Shown: positions 1-8,847, counted from the first letter of the stretch. The stretch: 64,000 nt of DNA from Rugosimonospora africana (GCF_016862975.1 NZ_BONZ01000045.1:147139-211138); one strand, 5' to 3'. Notes: generated from the letters alone by a model not told the origin. Numbers and translations are program-made.

Positions 1-1
1 G

Positions 2-121
2 GAGACGCCCGGCCGGGTCATCCCGCGGTCCAGCACCCGGCACGGAATCGAGGACGGCTTCCTCGACGTGGAGCTGCCACCGGTGTCCTGGTCGATGATC
101 CGCACGACGCCCATCCGGTGA
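2..121 (+). CDS. C-terminal tail of a probable alpha-L-arabinofuranosidase (partial)
   Basis: The reading frame is open from the left edge to a TGA at 119-121, giving 39 residues. The tail contains VELPPVSWSMIR. This resembles the last beta-strand of GH51 alpha-L-arabinofuranosidases, which often end in a hydrophobic strand followed by LPPxSWxVIRL. Only the end of the C-terminal beta-sandwich is visible, so the catalytic part and the start lie outside the window. The next gene converges from the other strand 57 bases downstream. The assignment rests on this one motif; another hydrolase with the same terminal sandwich is possible. Confidence 0.45.
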   Translation, partial: ETPGRVIPRSSTRHGIEDGFLDVELPPVSWSMIRTTPIR

Positions 122-178
122 CGGCCGACACGGTCGGAAAGTGCCGGCGAACGTGCGGGTGACTCCGGACGGCGTGCA

Positions 179-3115
179 CTACCGCCGGGACGGCGCCGCG
201 GCATCCAGGTCCGCAAGCCGCGCCCGCACCGCCGCGGCCTCGGGGTGCTGCGTCCCGTCCAGGATGTTCAGGGCCTGCCGCCATGATGCCCGGGCCGCCG
301 CGAGGTCACCGGCGGCGCGGTACGTCTCGCCCAGGCGGCTCAGGCTGGCGGCCTGGTAGTACTTGTCGCCCAGGCCGCGGCGCAGCCGCACGGCTTCGGT
401 GTACGCCGCCACGGCCCGCTCGTAGCGACCCAGTTGGTGGTGGATGTTGCCCAGGCTGTCCCAGGTCTCCGCCTGCCCGACCACGTGCTCCAGTTCCCGG
501 TGCAGGGTCAGCGCCTGCTCGCAGGTGACCAGGGCCTGCTGGTGGTCCCCGAGCCGCACCTGCAACCAGCCGATGGCGGCGAGCGCGTCGGCCTGGCCGA
601 CCCGGTGCCCCGTACTCTCGTGCAGGTCGAGCGCCCGCCGCGCGTGTTCGAGCGCCTCCCGGTGCCGGCCCTCGCGCTCGGCGACGATCGTCAGGCTGTA
701 CTCGGTGTGCCCCGTGCCGGTCTGGTCGCCGGCGCGCCGGTACAGGTCGAGGGCGATGTGCAGCTGGTCGCGCGCCACGTCGAACTGCCCGAGCCGGATG
801 CAGGCACGGGCCAGGCTACGGCGGCACACCGCCTCCGCGGCCGGATCCGCCAGCCGGCGGGCGGCCTCGATCGCGTCCCGCTGCAGCGCGGCCCAGTCGT
901 GCCACAGGCTGCGCCGATCCAGGAAGGTGGCCGCCGCCCAGGCCAGCTGCCACGCGTGTGCGTCGAAGCCGTACGCGGCGGCCTGACCGGCGGCCGACAC
1001 CAACGCCAGGTACTCGGCGGTGAACCAGGCCATGGCCTCGTCGTACCCGGACAGCGGTGTGGAGACGACGGCGCGGGTCGCGGCCGGTGGCTGCACCGGG
1101 TCCCGGCGCGGGTTGAGCAGGCGGTCGGCCGCGTGCGCGGTGTGTAGGTAGTAATCGAGCATCCGGCGCACGGCGGCCCGACGCCGTGTGGTCGAGTCGG
1201 TGGCGGCCTGCTCGGCGGCGTAGTCGCGCAGCAGGTCGTGTGCGGCGAAGCGGCCGGGTACCCGCTCCTCCAGCAGGTGGGCGCCGGCCAGCTCGGCGAG
1301 CAGCCGCCGCGCCTCGGGCAGCGTGAGCCCGCCGAGGCTGGCGGCGGCCGGTACGCCGATGTCCGGCCCGGTATGCAGGCCGAGCAGCCGGAACAGCCGG
1401 GCCACCGGCCTGCCGAGCGCCCGGTAGGACCAGGAGAACACCGAGCGCACGTCGACCGCCGGGTCCGGGCCGGACAGCCGGTCCAACCGCTCCGGCCCGC
1501 CGGCCAGCTCCGCGGCCAGAGTGGCCAGGCTGAACTGCGGATGGGTGACCGCGCGGGCCGCCACGATCGCCAGCGCCAGGGGCAGCCGGGCGCACCGCGC
1601 GATGATCTCGTGAGCGGCCTGGCTCTGCTCGGCCAGCCGCGCGCTGCCCAGGCGTCGCTGGAGCAGGTGCCAGGCGTCGGCGGCGGGGAGCAGGTCCAGC
1701 GTGACCGGCTGCGCCCCGGCGGCGATCAGGCCGACGAGTGCGCCGCGGCTGGTGACCACCGCCGCGCAGCCCGGCGAGCTGGGCAACAGCGGGCGTACCT
1801 GGCCGGCGTCGCGGGCGTTGTCCAGCAGTACGAGTACCCGCCGCCCGGCCAACCGGCTGCGGTAGAGGGCGGCCTGGGCGTCGGAGGCGGCGGGCACCTG
1901 GTGTGCGGGCACCTGCAAGGCATCGAGGAATCCGCGGACCACAACGGCCGGGTCGACGGCCTCGCCGTCCGGGCCGTAGCCGCGCAGGTCGGCGTAGAGC
2001 AGCCCGTCCGGGAAGCGGTCCCGCGCCCGGTGCGCCCAGTGCACCGCCAGCGCGGTCTTGCCGATCCCCGCGGTACCGGAAACGACCACGATCCGGCTAC
2101 CGCCCTGCCCGACCGGGCCGGTCCGGCCGTCCGGACCGTCCCGGCCGGGCGGCGGCAGCAGTGAGTCTAATGTGGACAGCTCAGCGATCCTGCCCACGAA
2201 CCCCGGCACGTCGGCCGGCTGCTGTGCGGGCCGGATGGCCTGCGCCGCTGCGCCGCCGGAAGCCTGGGAACCCTCGCTCCCCGACGCCGGTCGCTCCGGC
2301 GCTTCGCGCAGCAGGTCGGCCCGCGCCGCCGCCAGCTCCGGGCCGGGCGCCACACCGAGTTCGTCGCGCAGCCGGCGCCGGATGCCGTCGAACACGCCGA
2401 AAGCGCGGTCCCGCCGGCCGGCCGCGCGGTAACAGCGCATCAGTTGCGCGTGCACCGCCTCGTCGAAGGGGTGGGCAGTGGACACCTCGGTCAGGATCGG
2501 CAGTGCCTGAGCCGCGACGCCGGCTCCGCGCGCCGCCGAGGCGTACCGCAGTACCGCCGCGCGGTGCTCCTCGATGAGCGCGCGGACCCTCGGATGGCCG
2601 GTCGCGCCCGCGGCTTCGGGCAGCGGCGGCCCGTGCCACAGGCCCAACGCCAGGCCCAGCAGTGCCACGGTCCGCTCCGCATCGCCGCGCTGGCCGCCAG
2701 TCACATCGGCACCGTGCCGTCCGCCCTCGCCGGGTCCGCTCGCACCGTACCGGGCGTCCGCGGCGCCGACGGCTGCCTCGGCCAGCAGGCGCCGGAACAC
2801 GCTCACGTCGACGGCGTCCTCGGGCAGGCGCAGCGCGTACCCCGTGCCCACCGCGGGGAGCACCTCGCTGGGTGCGTGCGGACGCCGGGCGGGCTCCAGG
2901 AGACGGCGCAGGTGCTTCACGTAGGTCTGGATCACATTGGTCGCGCTGGCCGGCGGCCGCTCCCCCCACAGCGCGTCAACGAGTTCGGATCGGGCCAGGG
3001 GCTGACCGTCGGCCAGCGCCATTACGCCCAGCAGCGCCCGCTGCCCGGCCGGACCGAGGTCCAGTTCCGTGGCGTCGCGCCAGGCCCGGACCGGGCCGAG
3101 GACCTGCAACCACAT
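179..3115 (-). CDS. AfsR-like SARP regulator with NB-ARC and TPR domains
   Basis: A 978-residue cytoplasmic transcriptional activator. An OmpR-type winged helix (about residues 1-95, starting MWLQVLGPVRAW) is followed by a BTAD all-helical domain (about 104-265), an NB-ARC STAND ATPase (about 305-560, Walker A GTAGIGKT at 347-354, Walker B-like VLVLLDNA), and a C-terminal TPR array (about 700-960). I chose ATG at 3115 because the SARP DNA-binding domain starts there; the upstream in-frame extension to 3286 has no family resemblance. Known relatives bind 11-bp direct repeats and switch on neighbouring or antibiotic genes. Such repeats lie in the 173-bp space shared with the divergent nuclease gene (3158-3185), so that gene is the probable target. 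The NB-ARC and TPR parts probably sense nucleotide and a partner or ligand. Confidence 0.9.
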   Translation of the reverse strand: MWLQVLGPVRAWRDATELDLGPAGQRALLGVMALADGQPLARSELVDALWGERPPASATNVIQTYVKHLRRLLEPARRPHAPSEVLPAVGTGYALRLPEDAVDVSVFRRLLAEAAVGAADARYGASGPGEGGRHGADVTGGQRGDAERTVALLGLALGLWHGPPLPEAAGATGHPRVRALIEEHRAAVLRYASAARGAGVAAQALPILTEVSTAHPFDEAVHAQLMRCYRAAGRRDRAFGVFDGIRRRLRDELGVAPGPELAAARADLLREAPERPASGSEGSQASGGAAAQAIRPAQQPADVPGFVGRIAELSTLDSLLPPPGRDGPDGRTGPVGQGGSRIVVVSGTAGIGKTALAVHWAHRARDRFPDGLLYADLRGYGPDGEAVDPAVVVRGFLDALQVPAHQVPAASDAQAALYRSRLAGRRVLVLLDNARDAGQVRPLLPSSPGCAAVVTSRGALVGLIAAGAQPVTLDLLPAADAWHLLQRRLGSARLAEQSQAAHEIIARCARLPLALAIVAARAVTHPQFSLATLAAELAGGPERLDRLSGPDPAVDVRSVFSWSYRALGRPVARLFRLLGLHTGPDIGVPAAASLGGLTLPEARRLLAELAGAHLLEERVPGRFAAHDLLRDYAAEQAATDSTTRRRAAVRRMLDYYLHTAHAADRLLNPRRDPVQPPAATRAVVSTPLSGYDEAMAWFTAEYLALVSAAGQAAAYGFDAHAWQLAWAAATFLDRRSLWHDWAALQRDAIEAARRLADPAAEAVCRRSLARACIRLGQFDVARDQLHIALDLYRRAGDQTGTGHTEYSLTIVAEREGRHREALEHARRALDLHESTGHRVGQADALAAIGWLQVRLGDHQQALVTCEQALTLHRELEHVVGQAETWDSLGNIHHQLGRYERAVAAYTEAVRLRRGLGDKYYQAASLSRLGETYRAAGDLAAARASWRQALNILDGTQHPEAAAVRARLADLDAAAPSRR

Positions 3116-3157
3116 GACGCACCGCCCGATCGCACGGAGGCGTGGACCGCAAGCTCG

Positions 3158-3185
3158 GTCCAGCATCTGTCCAGCGCCCGTCCAG
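3158..3185 (+). promoter_or_regulatory. Three 11-bp-spaced direct repeats, SARP-binding-site-like
   Basis: GTCCAG occurs at 3158, 3169 and 3180, exactly 11 bp apart. SARP activators are known to bind heptamer direct repeats with an 11-bp period, the last repeat lying about 8 bp before the -10 hexamer. Here a TACCAG hexamer (3193-3198) starts 7 bp after the last repeat. The geometry points to activation of the plus-strand nuclease gene, whose start is at 3289. Confidence 0.6.
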
Positions 3186-3288
3186 AGAAATCTACCAGCA
3201 TGAATCGAAACGTCATGGTACGGACGCGGCGCGCGCCCGGCACCGGACGCGCACCACGCCTGCCATGTAGAACCCGAGAGGAGCACGT

Positions 3289-4590
3289 ATGCGCCTGCGC
3301 ATGGTGACGGTCGCCGCCACGGCGGCCCTCGCGCTGCTGGCCACGGCCGGCCCGGCGTTCGCCGGGACCGGATCCGCCGCGCCGCCCGGCCCCGCCGCCC
3401 GGGTGGTGCCGCTGACGCTGCCGCATGTGGACAGACCGACCTCGATCAGGGCGGCGTCGGTCTCGCCGCACGCCACGAGCGACTGCGGTTCGGTGCGGGC
3501 AAGGCTGCACGACTATGCCGCCCGCGGCCAGCGCGCGGTGGCCTGTGTGTCGACGGTACCGGCCACCGCCGACCAGCGGTCGGCGGCCCGGCTAGCGCCG
3601 GGGGCGGTGCCCCACTCGGCCGACTTCTGCTCCACCATCGACAACGGAGACTGGGCGCTGAACAGGACGGAGGCGTGCTCCCAGGGCCACAACATCTACG
3701 AGTCCATCATCGATCCGGAGACCGGGGAGATCGTCGGCACCGCTACCCTGTCGGTCGCGCAGGACATCCTCCTCCAGACCAGCAGCGGGCTGTTCACCGA
3801 GAACGACACGATCGTGTGGCTCACCGCGACCGGCGTGGCCACCGCCGCCCGTACCCTGACCTTCACCGGGTCATGCAGTGACAACTGCAGCGCCACGGTC
3901 GGTACCCGCACCGCGCCGATCGCACTGGGGCAGACCGTATCGGCGGCCTTCGTCTACGACGACGAACCGGGGACCCGAGTCGAAACGACCGGCATCACCA
4001 ACACCTTCTTCTGGACCGTGCCGCCCGGAGTCATCCCCGAGGGTCGGGTGAGCTGGTCCGGACCGGGCACCATCAGGTGCGACGGGCAACTGGCCAACCA
4101 GAACGCGGGCTGCGTGTTCCCGGAGTTCTCGCCGGTGCTCAGGCTGTCGCTGTCCATCCAGGGCGCGGGCGCGGCCAACGTGGCGGTCGGCGAGTCCTTC
4201 CTGCCCGACGGCTTCGGCTCCGCGCAGCCGCTGCACCGGGAGGCGGACGACGACACGGTGACCAGCAACCGCAACGCCATCTGTAACGACGGGACCTTCT
4301 TCCCCACCACGTTCGTCAGCAACGACAGCTGCGACGAGTACGCCTTCGCCAGCAGCCAGGAGAGCGGTGCCTCGTTCGGCCTCACCGGCCTGTCGTGCGC
4401 CGAAGCGGTACCGTTCCAGGCGAACGGGCAGTGGGTGGTGCAGTTCTTCTCCTATGTGGGCAACGAGCGATGCCTGCGGGGGCACGTACCGCTGGACCAG
4501 AACCAGGCGGTCGGCTCGGTCCTGGGTACCCTCGTCCGCACCGACCGAATCCTGGACGGCGACGGCTACTACGTCTCCATCGCCCCCTAG
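3289..4590 (+). CDS. Secreted NucA/NucB-type deoxyribonuclease domain protein
   Basis: A 433-residue exported protein. Residues 1-25 form a signal peptide (charged start, hydrophobic core, AFA cleavage box). The middle is beta-rich and unassigned (about 90-290). The C-terminal 130 residues match the layout of actinomycete NucA/NucB nucleases: an Asn-rich helix, then SCDEYAFASSQESG (the family has CDEYPFAST), and a C-terminal strand with the RILDGDGYYV pattern. The family members are extracellular DNases. Paired cysteines fit an extracellular protein. The RBS AGGAG lies just before the ATG. It is divergent from the SARP gene and has SARP-like repeats in its promoter. I assign a nuclease from the C-terminal motif only; the large middle part has no name I can give. 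Confidence 0.65.
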   Translation: MRLRMVTVAATAALALLATAGPAFAGTGSAAPPGPAARVVPLTLPHVDRPTSIRAASVSPHATSDCGSVRARLHDYAARGQRAVACVSTVPATADQRSAARLAPGAVPHSADFCSTIDNGDWALNRTEACSQGHNIYESIIDPETGEIVGTATLSVAQDILLQTSSGLFTENDTIVWLTATGVATAARTLTFTGSCSDNCSATVGTRTAPIALGQTVSAAFVYDDEPGTRVETTGITNTFFWTVPPGVIPEGRVSWSGPGTIRCDGQLANQNAGCVFPEFSPVLRLSLSIQGAGAANVAVGESFLPDGFGSAQPLHREADDDTVTSNRNAICNDGTFFPTTFVSNDSCDEYAFASSQESGASFGLTGLSCAEAVPFQANGQWVVQFFSYVGNERCLRGHVPLDQNQAVGSVLGTLVRTDRILDGDGYYVSIAP

Positions 4591-4673
4591 CCTGTGCGGA
4601 AGTCGCCCGCGACGTGGCTGACGCGACGCTGCCGCCACGGGCACGGATCGACGTCGAGTGAGGTCTGTTGACC

Positions 4674-4727
4674 GGGGTCTCCGGTAGGAAGGGCGTCGTC
4701 GAAGACGGCCCCGCTACCGGAGACCTC
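4674..4727. terminator. Bidirectional terminator-like hairpin
   Basis: The 12-bp arms GGTCTCCGGTAG (4676-4687) and CTACCGGAGACC (4714-4725) are perfectly complementary and enclose a second smaller stem. The hairpin sits between two convergent genes and has no clear T-tract, as is common in high-GC actinomycetes. Confidence 0.6.
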
Positions 4728-4783
4728 CACCTCGACGGCAAACGGCGCCAGCAGCCGGGATCCTCAGGTGACCTCTTCCCGTT

Positions 4784-5557
4784 TTACGCGTTCGGGTCCC
4801 AGTCTGCGAGCCGCTCCATCGGCTCGGTGTCGCCGGTGGTCTCCAGGCCGTCGAGCGGGATGCGCCCGTAGAAGTAGAGGATCAGTTCGCTCGCTGCGCC
4901 TCGCACCGCCATGTCGCCCGGCTCCGCGTCGGGGGCGAGGTCGTCGCAGCGGACGCCGTCGGCGTTGAGGGTCAGGCGCCAGGAGCGGCCCTCGGTCGTG
5001 TGCAGGTCGATGGTCGCCGGCTTGAACGGCCAGGGGACGGTCGTCGCCGAGCAGGTCGTCAGGAACTCGTCGACGCCCTCGACCGCGATGTCCGTCGGCA
5101 GCGGCTGTGCGGCCCCCTGGGTGAGCTGGGCGTCGTAGGTGTGGACGGCGATCTCCTGGATCTGGTGCCGGGCAACGGCTCCGCTGGTCTCCGGGGCCTG
5201 CGAGCGGCCCCACCAGGTCCAGCAGCCGCGGTCCGGGCCGGCCTCGCGCATCGCGTCGAGCATGAGCTCGATCGACTCGGCGAGCCAGGCGTCCAGGGCT
5301 TCGCGGTCGCGGGGCGCGGTCGGGGCGCCCTTCGGGTCCGTCCTCGCCGGGGGCTCAGCGCCCGGGCCCGTCGCGACGATGGCGGCCTGGCGGCGGCGGC
5401 CGTCGCCGAGGTGCTGCGCCAGTTCGCGCAGCGTCCAGTCCGGGCAGGTCGGGACCTGGACGTCAAGGTCGGGGGCGGACGCGATCGCGGCGCGGAACGC
5501 GGCAGAGCGGTCTTCGATCAGTCGCAGGACCTCGGGAAACTCCAAGATGTTTTGCAC
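4784..5557 (-). CDS. Mycothiol-dependent maleylpyruvate isomerase family protein
   Basis: A 257-residue soluble protein of the MDMPI/DinB-like fold (TIGR03083 type). The metal-binding pattern is visible: His49 in LAQHLGD, then Glu135 and His139 in HQIQEIAVHTYD. This matches the His/Glu/His set known from the Corynebacterium enzyme. The C-terminal SCP2-like region (about 165-255) is also present. Family members use mycothiol as a cofactor or act in thiol-dependent detoxification. The substrate cannot be read from sequence. GTG at 5557 is the likely start, although no strong RBS precedes it. It converges on the nuclease gene and is divergent from the VOC gene. Confidence 0.8.
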   Translation of the reverse strand: MQNILEFPEVLRLIEDRSAAFRAAIASAPDLDVQVPTCPDWTLRELAQHLGDGRRRQAAIVATGPGAEPPARTDPKGAPTAPRDREALDAWLAESIELMLDAMREAGPDRGCWTWWGRSQAPETSGAVARHQIQEIAVHTYDAQLTQGAAQPLPTDIAVEGVDEFLTTCSATTVPWPFKPATIDLHTTEGRSWRLTLNADGVRCDDLAPDAEPGDMAVRGAASELILYFYGRIPLDGLETTGDTEPMERLADWDPNA

Positions 5558-5721
5558 GTCGGTTGTGTATCACGGCGCTCCGGCCGCCGGGTAGCGAATT
5601 TGTCGGAGTCAGGGTGGGACGCTGTTGCGGCCGACAGCCGTAGTTGCAGGTTGCGCAACAACTCGTCGCATGTGTCGTACTGTGTTGGCCCGTACGTTGC
5701 CGAATCAGCCAGGGAGCCGAC

Positions 5722-6138
5722 ATGTCCGACGAACCCGCTGTCCGAGAACTCCGCCTCGTGGTAACCGCAACCGACTACGAAGCGGCACTGCACTTCTACC
5801 GCGATGTCCTTGGCCTGGCCGAGCGTGCTGCTTTCTCCTCTCCCGATGGGAAGGTCACCATCCTCGACGCCGGCCGAGCCACCCTGGAGTTGGCCGACCC
5901 CGGCCATGCTGCCTTCATCGACGAGGTCGAGGTGGGGCACCGAGTGGCTGGCCACATTCGCGTCGCGTTCCAGGTCGACAACTGTGACACCACCACTTCG
6001 AGGCTGGCCGCTGCAGGTGCTCAGGTGGTCGCACACCCGACCCGGACTCCATGGAACTCACTGAACGCACGGCTGGAGGCACCCGGCGATCTGCAGTTGA
6101 CGCTCTTCACCGAACTCGAAGGTCCCGGAACTGACTGA
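5722..6138 (+). CDS. VOC (glyoxalase/bleomycin-resistance) family protein
   Basis: A 138-residue protein with two beta-alpha-beta-beta-beta modules of the vicinal oxygen chelate fold (RELRLVVTATDYEAALHFYRDVLGL, then GHIRVAFQVDNCDTT). Family members bind a divalent metal and act as lyases, dioxygenases or drug-binding proteins. The start is ATG 5722, with AGGGAG at 5711-5716. An in-frame upstream ATG at 5644 gives a non-homologous extension and was not used. It stands alone, divergent from the mycothiol-dependent gene, which could suggest a shared detoxification role. Substrate unknown. Confidence 0.8.
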   Translation: MSDEPAVRELRLVVTATDYEAALHFYRDVLGLAERAAFSSPDGKVTILDAGRATLELADPGHAAFIDEVEVGHRVAGHIRVAFQVDNCDTTTSRLAAAGAQVVAHPTRTPWNSLNARLEAPGDLQLTLFTELEGPGTD

Positions 6139-6714
6139 GAAGTCGTTGCAGACTACTGGTGTCTCGCTCGTAGTGCGCGATACCCGCGGTCCTTCGGCCG
6201 CCGCCACATCGGGCCGTCGACCGGCGCCATCACGTCCGCCATGCTCACCGGCGGACGCTCCGCCGTCCGCGCCGCCTCCAGCGACCCGCAGGCGTTGAAG
6301 CCCGGCCAGGTGTTCGGCTTCGTGTTCCGGCGGGGGAACCGGCTCTCATAGTCGACCGCGGCGTTGATCATGCGTAGCAGCGACAACGTGGACGTCGATC
6401 CGGTGAACCACCGTCTCAGGTGCCTGTCGCCGAATCCAGTAATCACGGCTTCTGTCGCTCGGCCACATCGTCCAGCACCGCAGACTCGCGGCCGCGTCGC
6501 CCATTGCCTCCGTTACCCGGACATGCGCCGCGGCGACGCGCGCGGACTCTCGGCCGCGCATCGACGGTTCGCCGGGAACTGCTCTGTCGGGGTTTCGGTG
6601 TGGCCCGGCCCACTTTGTAGCAGAGCACCGACTAATTCGGCGCTTCCGGGAAGTCTGCATTCCCGACAGGCCCGGTGCCCGTTCCGCGCCTGACTCGAAC
6701 AGGCGGAGGTGACC
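6139..6714. other. Stretch with no supported gene
   Basis: Short frames on both strands lack an RBS and family resemblance. One plus-strand frame ending at the TAG at 6349-6351 reads like the GPSTGAITSAMLTGG tail of a flavoprotein but is too short to call. It may be the residue of a lost gene. Confidence 0.4.
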
Positions 6715-6768
6715 ATGCAGAAGGCGGCGCTCACCGGCGCGGCTGCTGCGTCAAGAGCCTCGCGATGA
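6715..6768 (+). CDS. 17-codon ORF with perfect Shine-Dalgarno, possible leader peptide
   Basis: ATG at 6715 follows GGAGGTGA (6705-6712), a full match to the 16S anti-SD, at 5-nt spacing from the GGAGG core. The frame encodes MQKAALTGAAAASRASR and then TGA. It ends 90 bases before the GTG of the efflux gene, and a strong hairpin (6801-6832) lies between. This is the layout of a translational attenuator for an export gene. The efflux gene has a much weaker ribosome site than this leader. It could instead be the start of a decayed gene. Confidence 0.45.
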   Translation: MQKAALTGAAAASRASR

Positions 6769-6800
6769 CCGTCGACGGCCGAATCGCCTCCTGATCCCGG

Positions 6801-6832
6801 CCGGCGGGCGGGCACAAGACCGCTCCCGCCGG
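6801..6832 (+). promoter_or_regulatory. Hairpin between leader ORF and efflux gene
   Basis: CCGGCGGG (6801-6808) pairs perfectly with CCCGCCGG (6825-6832), extended by CGG/CCG across a 2-nt bulge. It lies downstream of the 17-codon ORF and 26 bases before the efflux GTG, so it could act as an attenuator or terminator. Confidence 0.45.
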
Positions 6833-6858
6833 CACACCGGCTACACGATTGGACAGAT

Positions 6859-8301
6859 GTGGACAAGAAGGCAGCGCCGGCGGCCACGACGCCGGCACAG
6901 CGGTGGGTGCTCGGCCTCAGCGCCCTCGCGTCATTCGTGGTGGTGCTGGACATGCTCGTGGTGGCGACCGCGCTGTCCGCGATTCAGCACGATCTCGGCG
7001 CGTCCCTTGAGGACCTTGAGTGGACCGTGAACGCCTACACGCTCAGCTTCGCAGTTTTGCTGATGACCGGGTCGGCGCTGGGCGACCGCTACGGGAGGCG
7101 CCGCCTCTTCGCGATCGGGCTCGGCCTGTTCGCCGCAGCGTCCGCTGCCTGTGCGCTGTCCACCCACGTCGGCGCGCTGGTCGCGGCCCGCGCCGTGCAG
7201 GGTGCGGGCGCCGCGTTGATCATGCCGGTGGCGCTCGGGCTGCTCAACGGCGCGTTCCCGCCCGAACGCCGCGGTTGGGCCACCGGGATCTACGGCAGCG
7301 TCACGGGGCTTGCCGCGATCGTCGGCCCGATCCTCGGCGGTGTCGTGACCGAGCACCTGGCGTGGCAGTGGATCTTCTGGCTGAACGTCCCGATCACGCT
7401 GATCGCGATCCCGCTGGTGCTCGGGCGCATCGCCGAGGCTCACGGGCCGGGTGGCACGCTGGACCTGCCGGGCCTAGCCCTCGCCGCAGCAGCGGCGCTG
7501 GGCATCACGTGGGCTCTGGTACGCGGCAACACGGCCGGATGGAGCAGCGCCGAAACGGTCTCCACGCTGGCCGGTGGCCTCGTGCTCGGCGTGTTGCTCG
7601 TCGTTCGGGAGCTGCGTGCCCGGGCCCCCATGCTGCCGATGCGGCTCTTCCGATCGTCGGCCTTCTCCGCCGGCAACGCGGTGGTCTTCTTCCTCAACGG
7701 CTCTCTGACCAGTGCGATCTTCTTCACCGCCCAGTTCCACCAGGTCGCGCTCGGCCACGGACCGGTGGCGGCCGGCTTACGGCTGCTGCCCTGGGGCATC
7801 GCGCCGTTCCTCATCGCTCCCCGAGCCGGCGCACTCACCGATCGGATCGGCGAGCGATCACTGATCCTCATCGGCACGCTCTTGCTCGCGCTCGGCATGG
7901 GCTGGATCGCCCTGATCTCCGAACCGGGCATCGGCTACGTCACGACAGCGGTGGCGATGGCTGTCGGTGGCATCGGGTTCTCACTAGCCCTGCCGGCCGT
8001 CACCAAGGCGGTCGTGAGCCGGGTCGCACCTCAGGACATCGGCCGGGCGTCGGGCACGTTCAGCACCAGCCGCCAGCTCGGTGGCGCGTTCGGGATCGCC
8101 CTCACCGGCGCGGCCTTCGCCGCAGCCGGCGGCTACGCCACTGCCCGCCAGTTCAGCGACGGCTACATCGTGGCGATGAGCGTCTCCGCAACTCTCGCCT
8201 TCGCCGCCGCTGTCGCCGGCATCGTGCTGCCGCGGCACCGCCGCCCCACGCCCGCAACCGCGGACAGACGCCCCGCGCCCGTTGCGGCTCAGACCGACTG
8301 A
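6859..8301 (+). CDS. DHA2-family (EmrB/QacA-like) MFS drug exporter
   Basis: A 480-residue inner-membrane proton antiporter with about 14 hydrophobic segments. The DHA2 signatures are visible: motif C-like LDMLVVATALSAIQHDL in TM1, motif A GSALGDRYGRRRLF after TM2, and the GPILGGVVTEHLAWQWIFWLNVP stretch around TM5-6. Family members extrude drugs, dyes or secondary metabolites. The start is GTG 6859 and has no convincing RBS. The gene sits behind a short ORF with a perfect RBS and a hairpin, which may gate its translation. A clear terminator hairpin follows at 8310-8335. Substrate not predictable. Confidence 0.88.
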   Translation: MDKKAAPAATTPAQRWVLGLSALASFVVVLDMLVVATALSAIQHDLGASLEDLEWTVNAYTLSFAVLLMTGSALGDRYGRRRLFAIGLGLFAAASAACALSTHVGALVAARAVQGAGAALIMPVALGLLNGAFPPERRGWATGIYGSVTGLAAIVGPILGGVVTEHLAWQWIFWLNVPITLIAIPLVLGRIAEAHGPGGTLDLPGLALAAAAALGITWALVRGNTAGWSSAETVSTLAGGLVLGVLLVVRELRARAPMLPMRLFRSSAFSAGNAVVFFLNGSLTSAIFFTAQFHQVALGHGPVAAGLRLLPWGIAPFLIAPRAGALTDRIGERSLILIGTLLLALGMGWIALISEPGIGYVTTAVAMAVGGIGFSLALPAVTKAVVSRVAPQDIGRASGTFSTSRQLGGAFGIALTGAAFAAAGGYATARQFSDGYIVAMSVSATLAFAAAVAGIVLPRHRRPTPATADRRPAPVAAQTD

Positions 8302-8309
8302 GGTGACGA

Positions 8310-8335
8310 GCGATGCCGACGCGCCCCGGCATCGC
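8310..8335 (+). terminator. Terminator hairpin after the MFS gene
   Basis: GCGATGCCG (8310-8318) and CGGCATCGC (8327-8335) form a perfect 9-bp stem with an 8-nt loop, starting 9 bases after the efflux stop codon. Confidence 0.6.
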
Positions 8336-8373
8336 GGTAAGAGAAACCTTCATCACGCTAAGGAGAGTCAGAA

Positions 8374-8847
8374 GTGATCAGAAAACGCTTCGTTCGGGTC
8401 CTGTTCGGGGCGGCGCTCGTGGCCACCTCGCTCGTGGCCACGTCGCCAGCGGGCCCGGCCTACGCGGGCGGATACGGCTGCACCGGCTCCTCCGTCGGCA
8501 GTTGGACAATCTACGGCAGCGAAGGTGCGGCCGCAGACATCGATCTGTACTACGACTCCAGCACCGGCTGGAACTGCGCCGTCGTTGTGAAGCGGACCAG
8601 TAACGTCTTCTACGGTCTGGCGACCAACATGTACATCTATATGCACAACAGTTCCTACGACGACAATCACATCAAGAACAACTGGTCCGAGGACAGCGGC
8701 ATGTACAAGTACTATGCCGGGCCAGTCAGGGTCTACGGCAAAGACATGTGCATCTGGATCGAGGGGGCAACCGCGGAGAACAACGGGCCCAACTCCGAAT
8801 ACTGGGACTTCGATGTGCGCGACGTCAACAGGGTGGCTTGCGATTGA
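8374..8847 (+). CDS. Small secreted protein of unknown function
   Basis: A 157-residue precursor with a signal peptide (about 1-31, basic start, hydrophobic core, AYA box). The mature part is about 126 residues, rich in Tyr, Ser, Asn and Asp, with four cysteines (GYGCTGSS, NCAVVVK, MCIWIEG and the penultimate Cys), suggesting two disulfides and a compact beta fold. AAGGAGA (8360-8366) precedes the GTG start. It resembles small spore-associated or inhibitor-like secreted proteins of actinomycetes in size and composition, but I recognise no named family. The upstream hairpin isolates it from the efflux gene. Confidence 0.7.
   Translation: MIRKRFVRVLFGAALVATSLVATSPAGPAYAGGYGCTGSSVGSWTIYGSEGAAADIDLYYDSSTGWNCAVVVKRTSNVFYGLATNMYIYMHNSSYDDNHIKNNWSEDSGMYKYYAGPVRVYGKDMCIWIEGATAENNGPNSEYWDFDVRDVNRVACD

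Noticed and set aside
6160..6351. Plus-strand frame with a GPSTGAITSAMLTGG tail resembling a flavoprotein C-terminus
   Set aside because: It is about 60 codons, has no start or RBS, and the motif is too short and common to support a gene.
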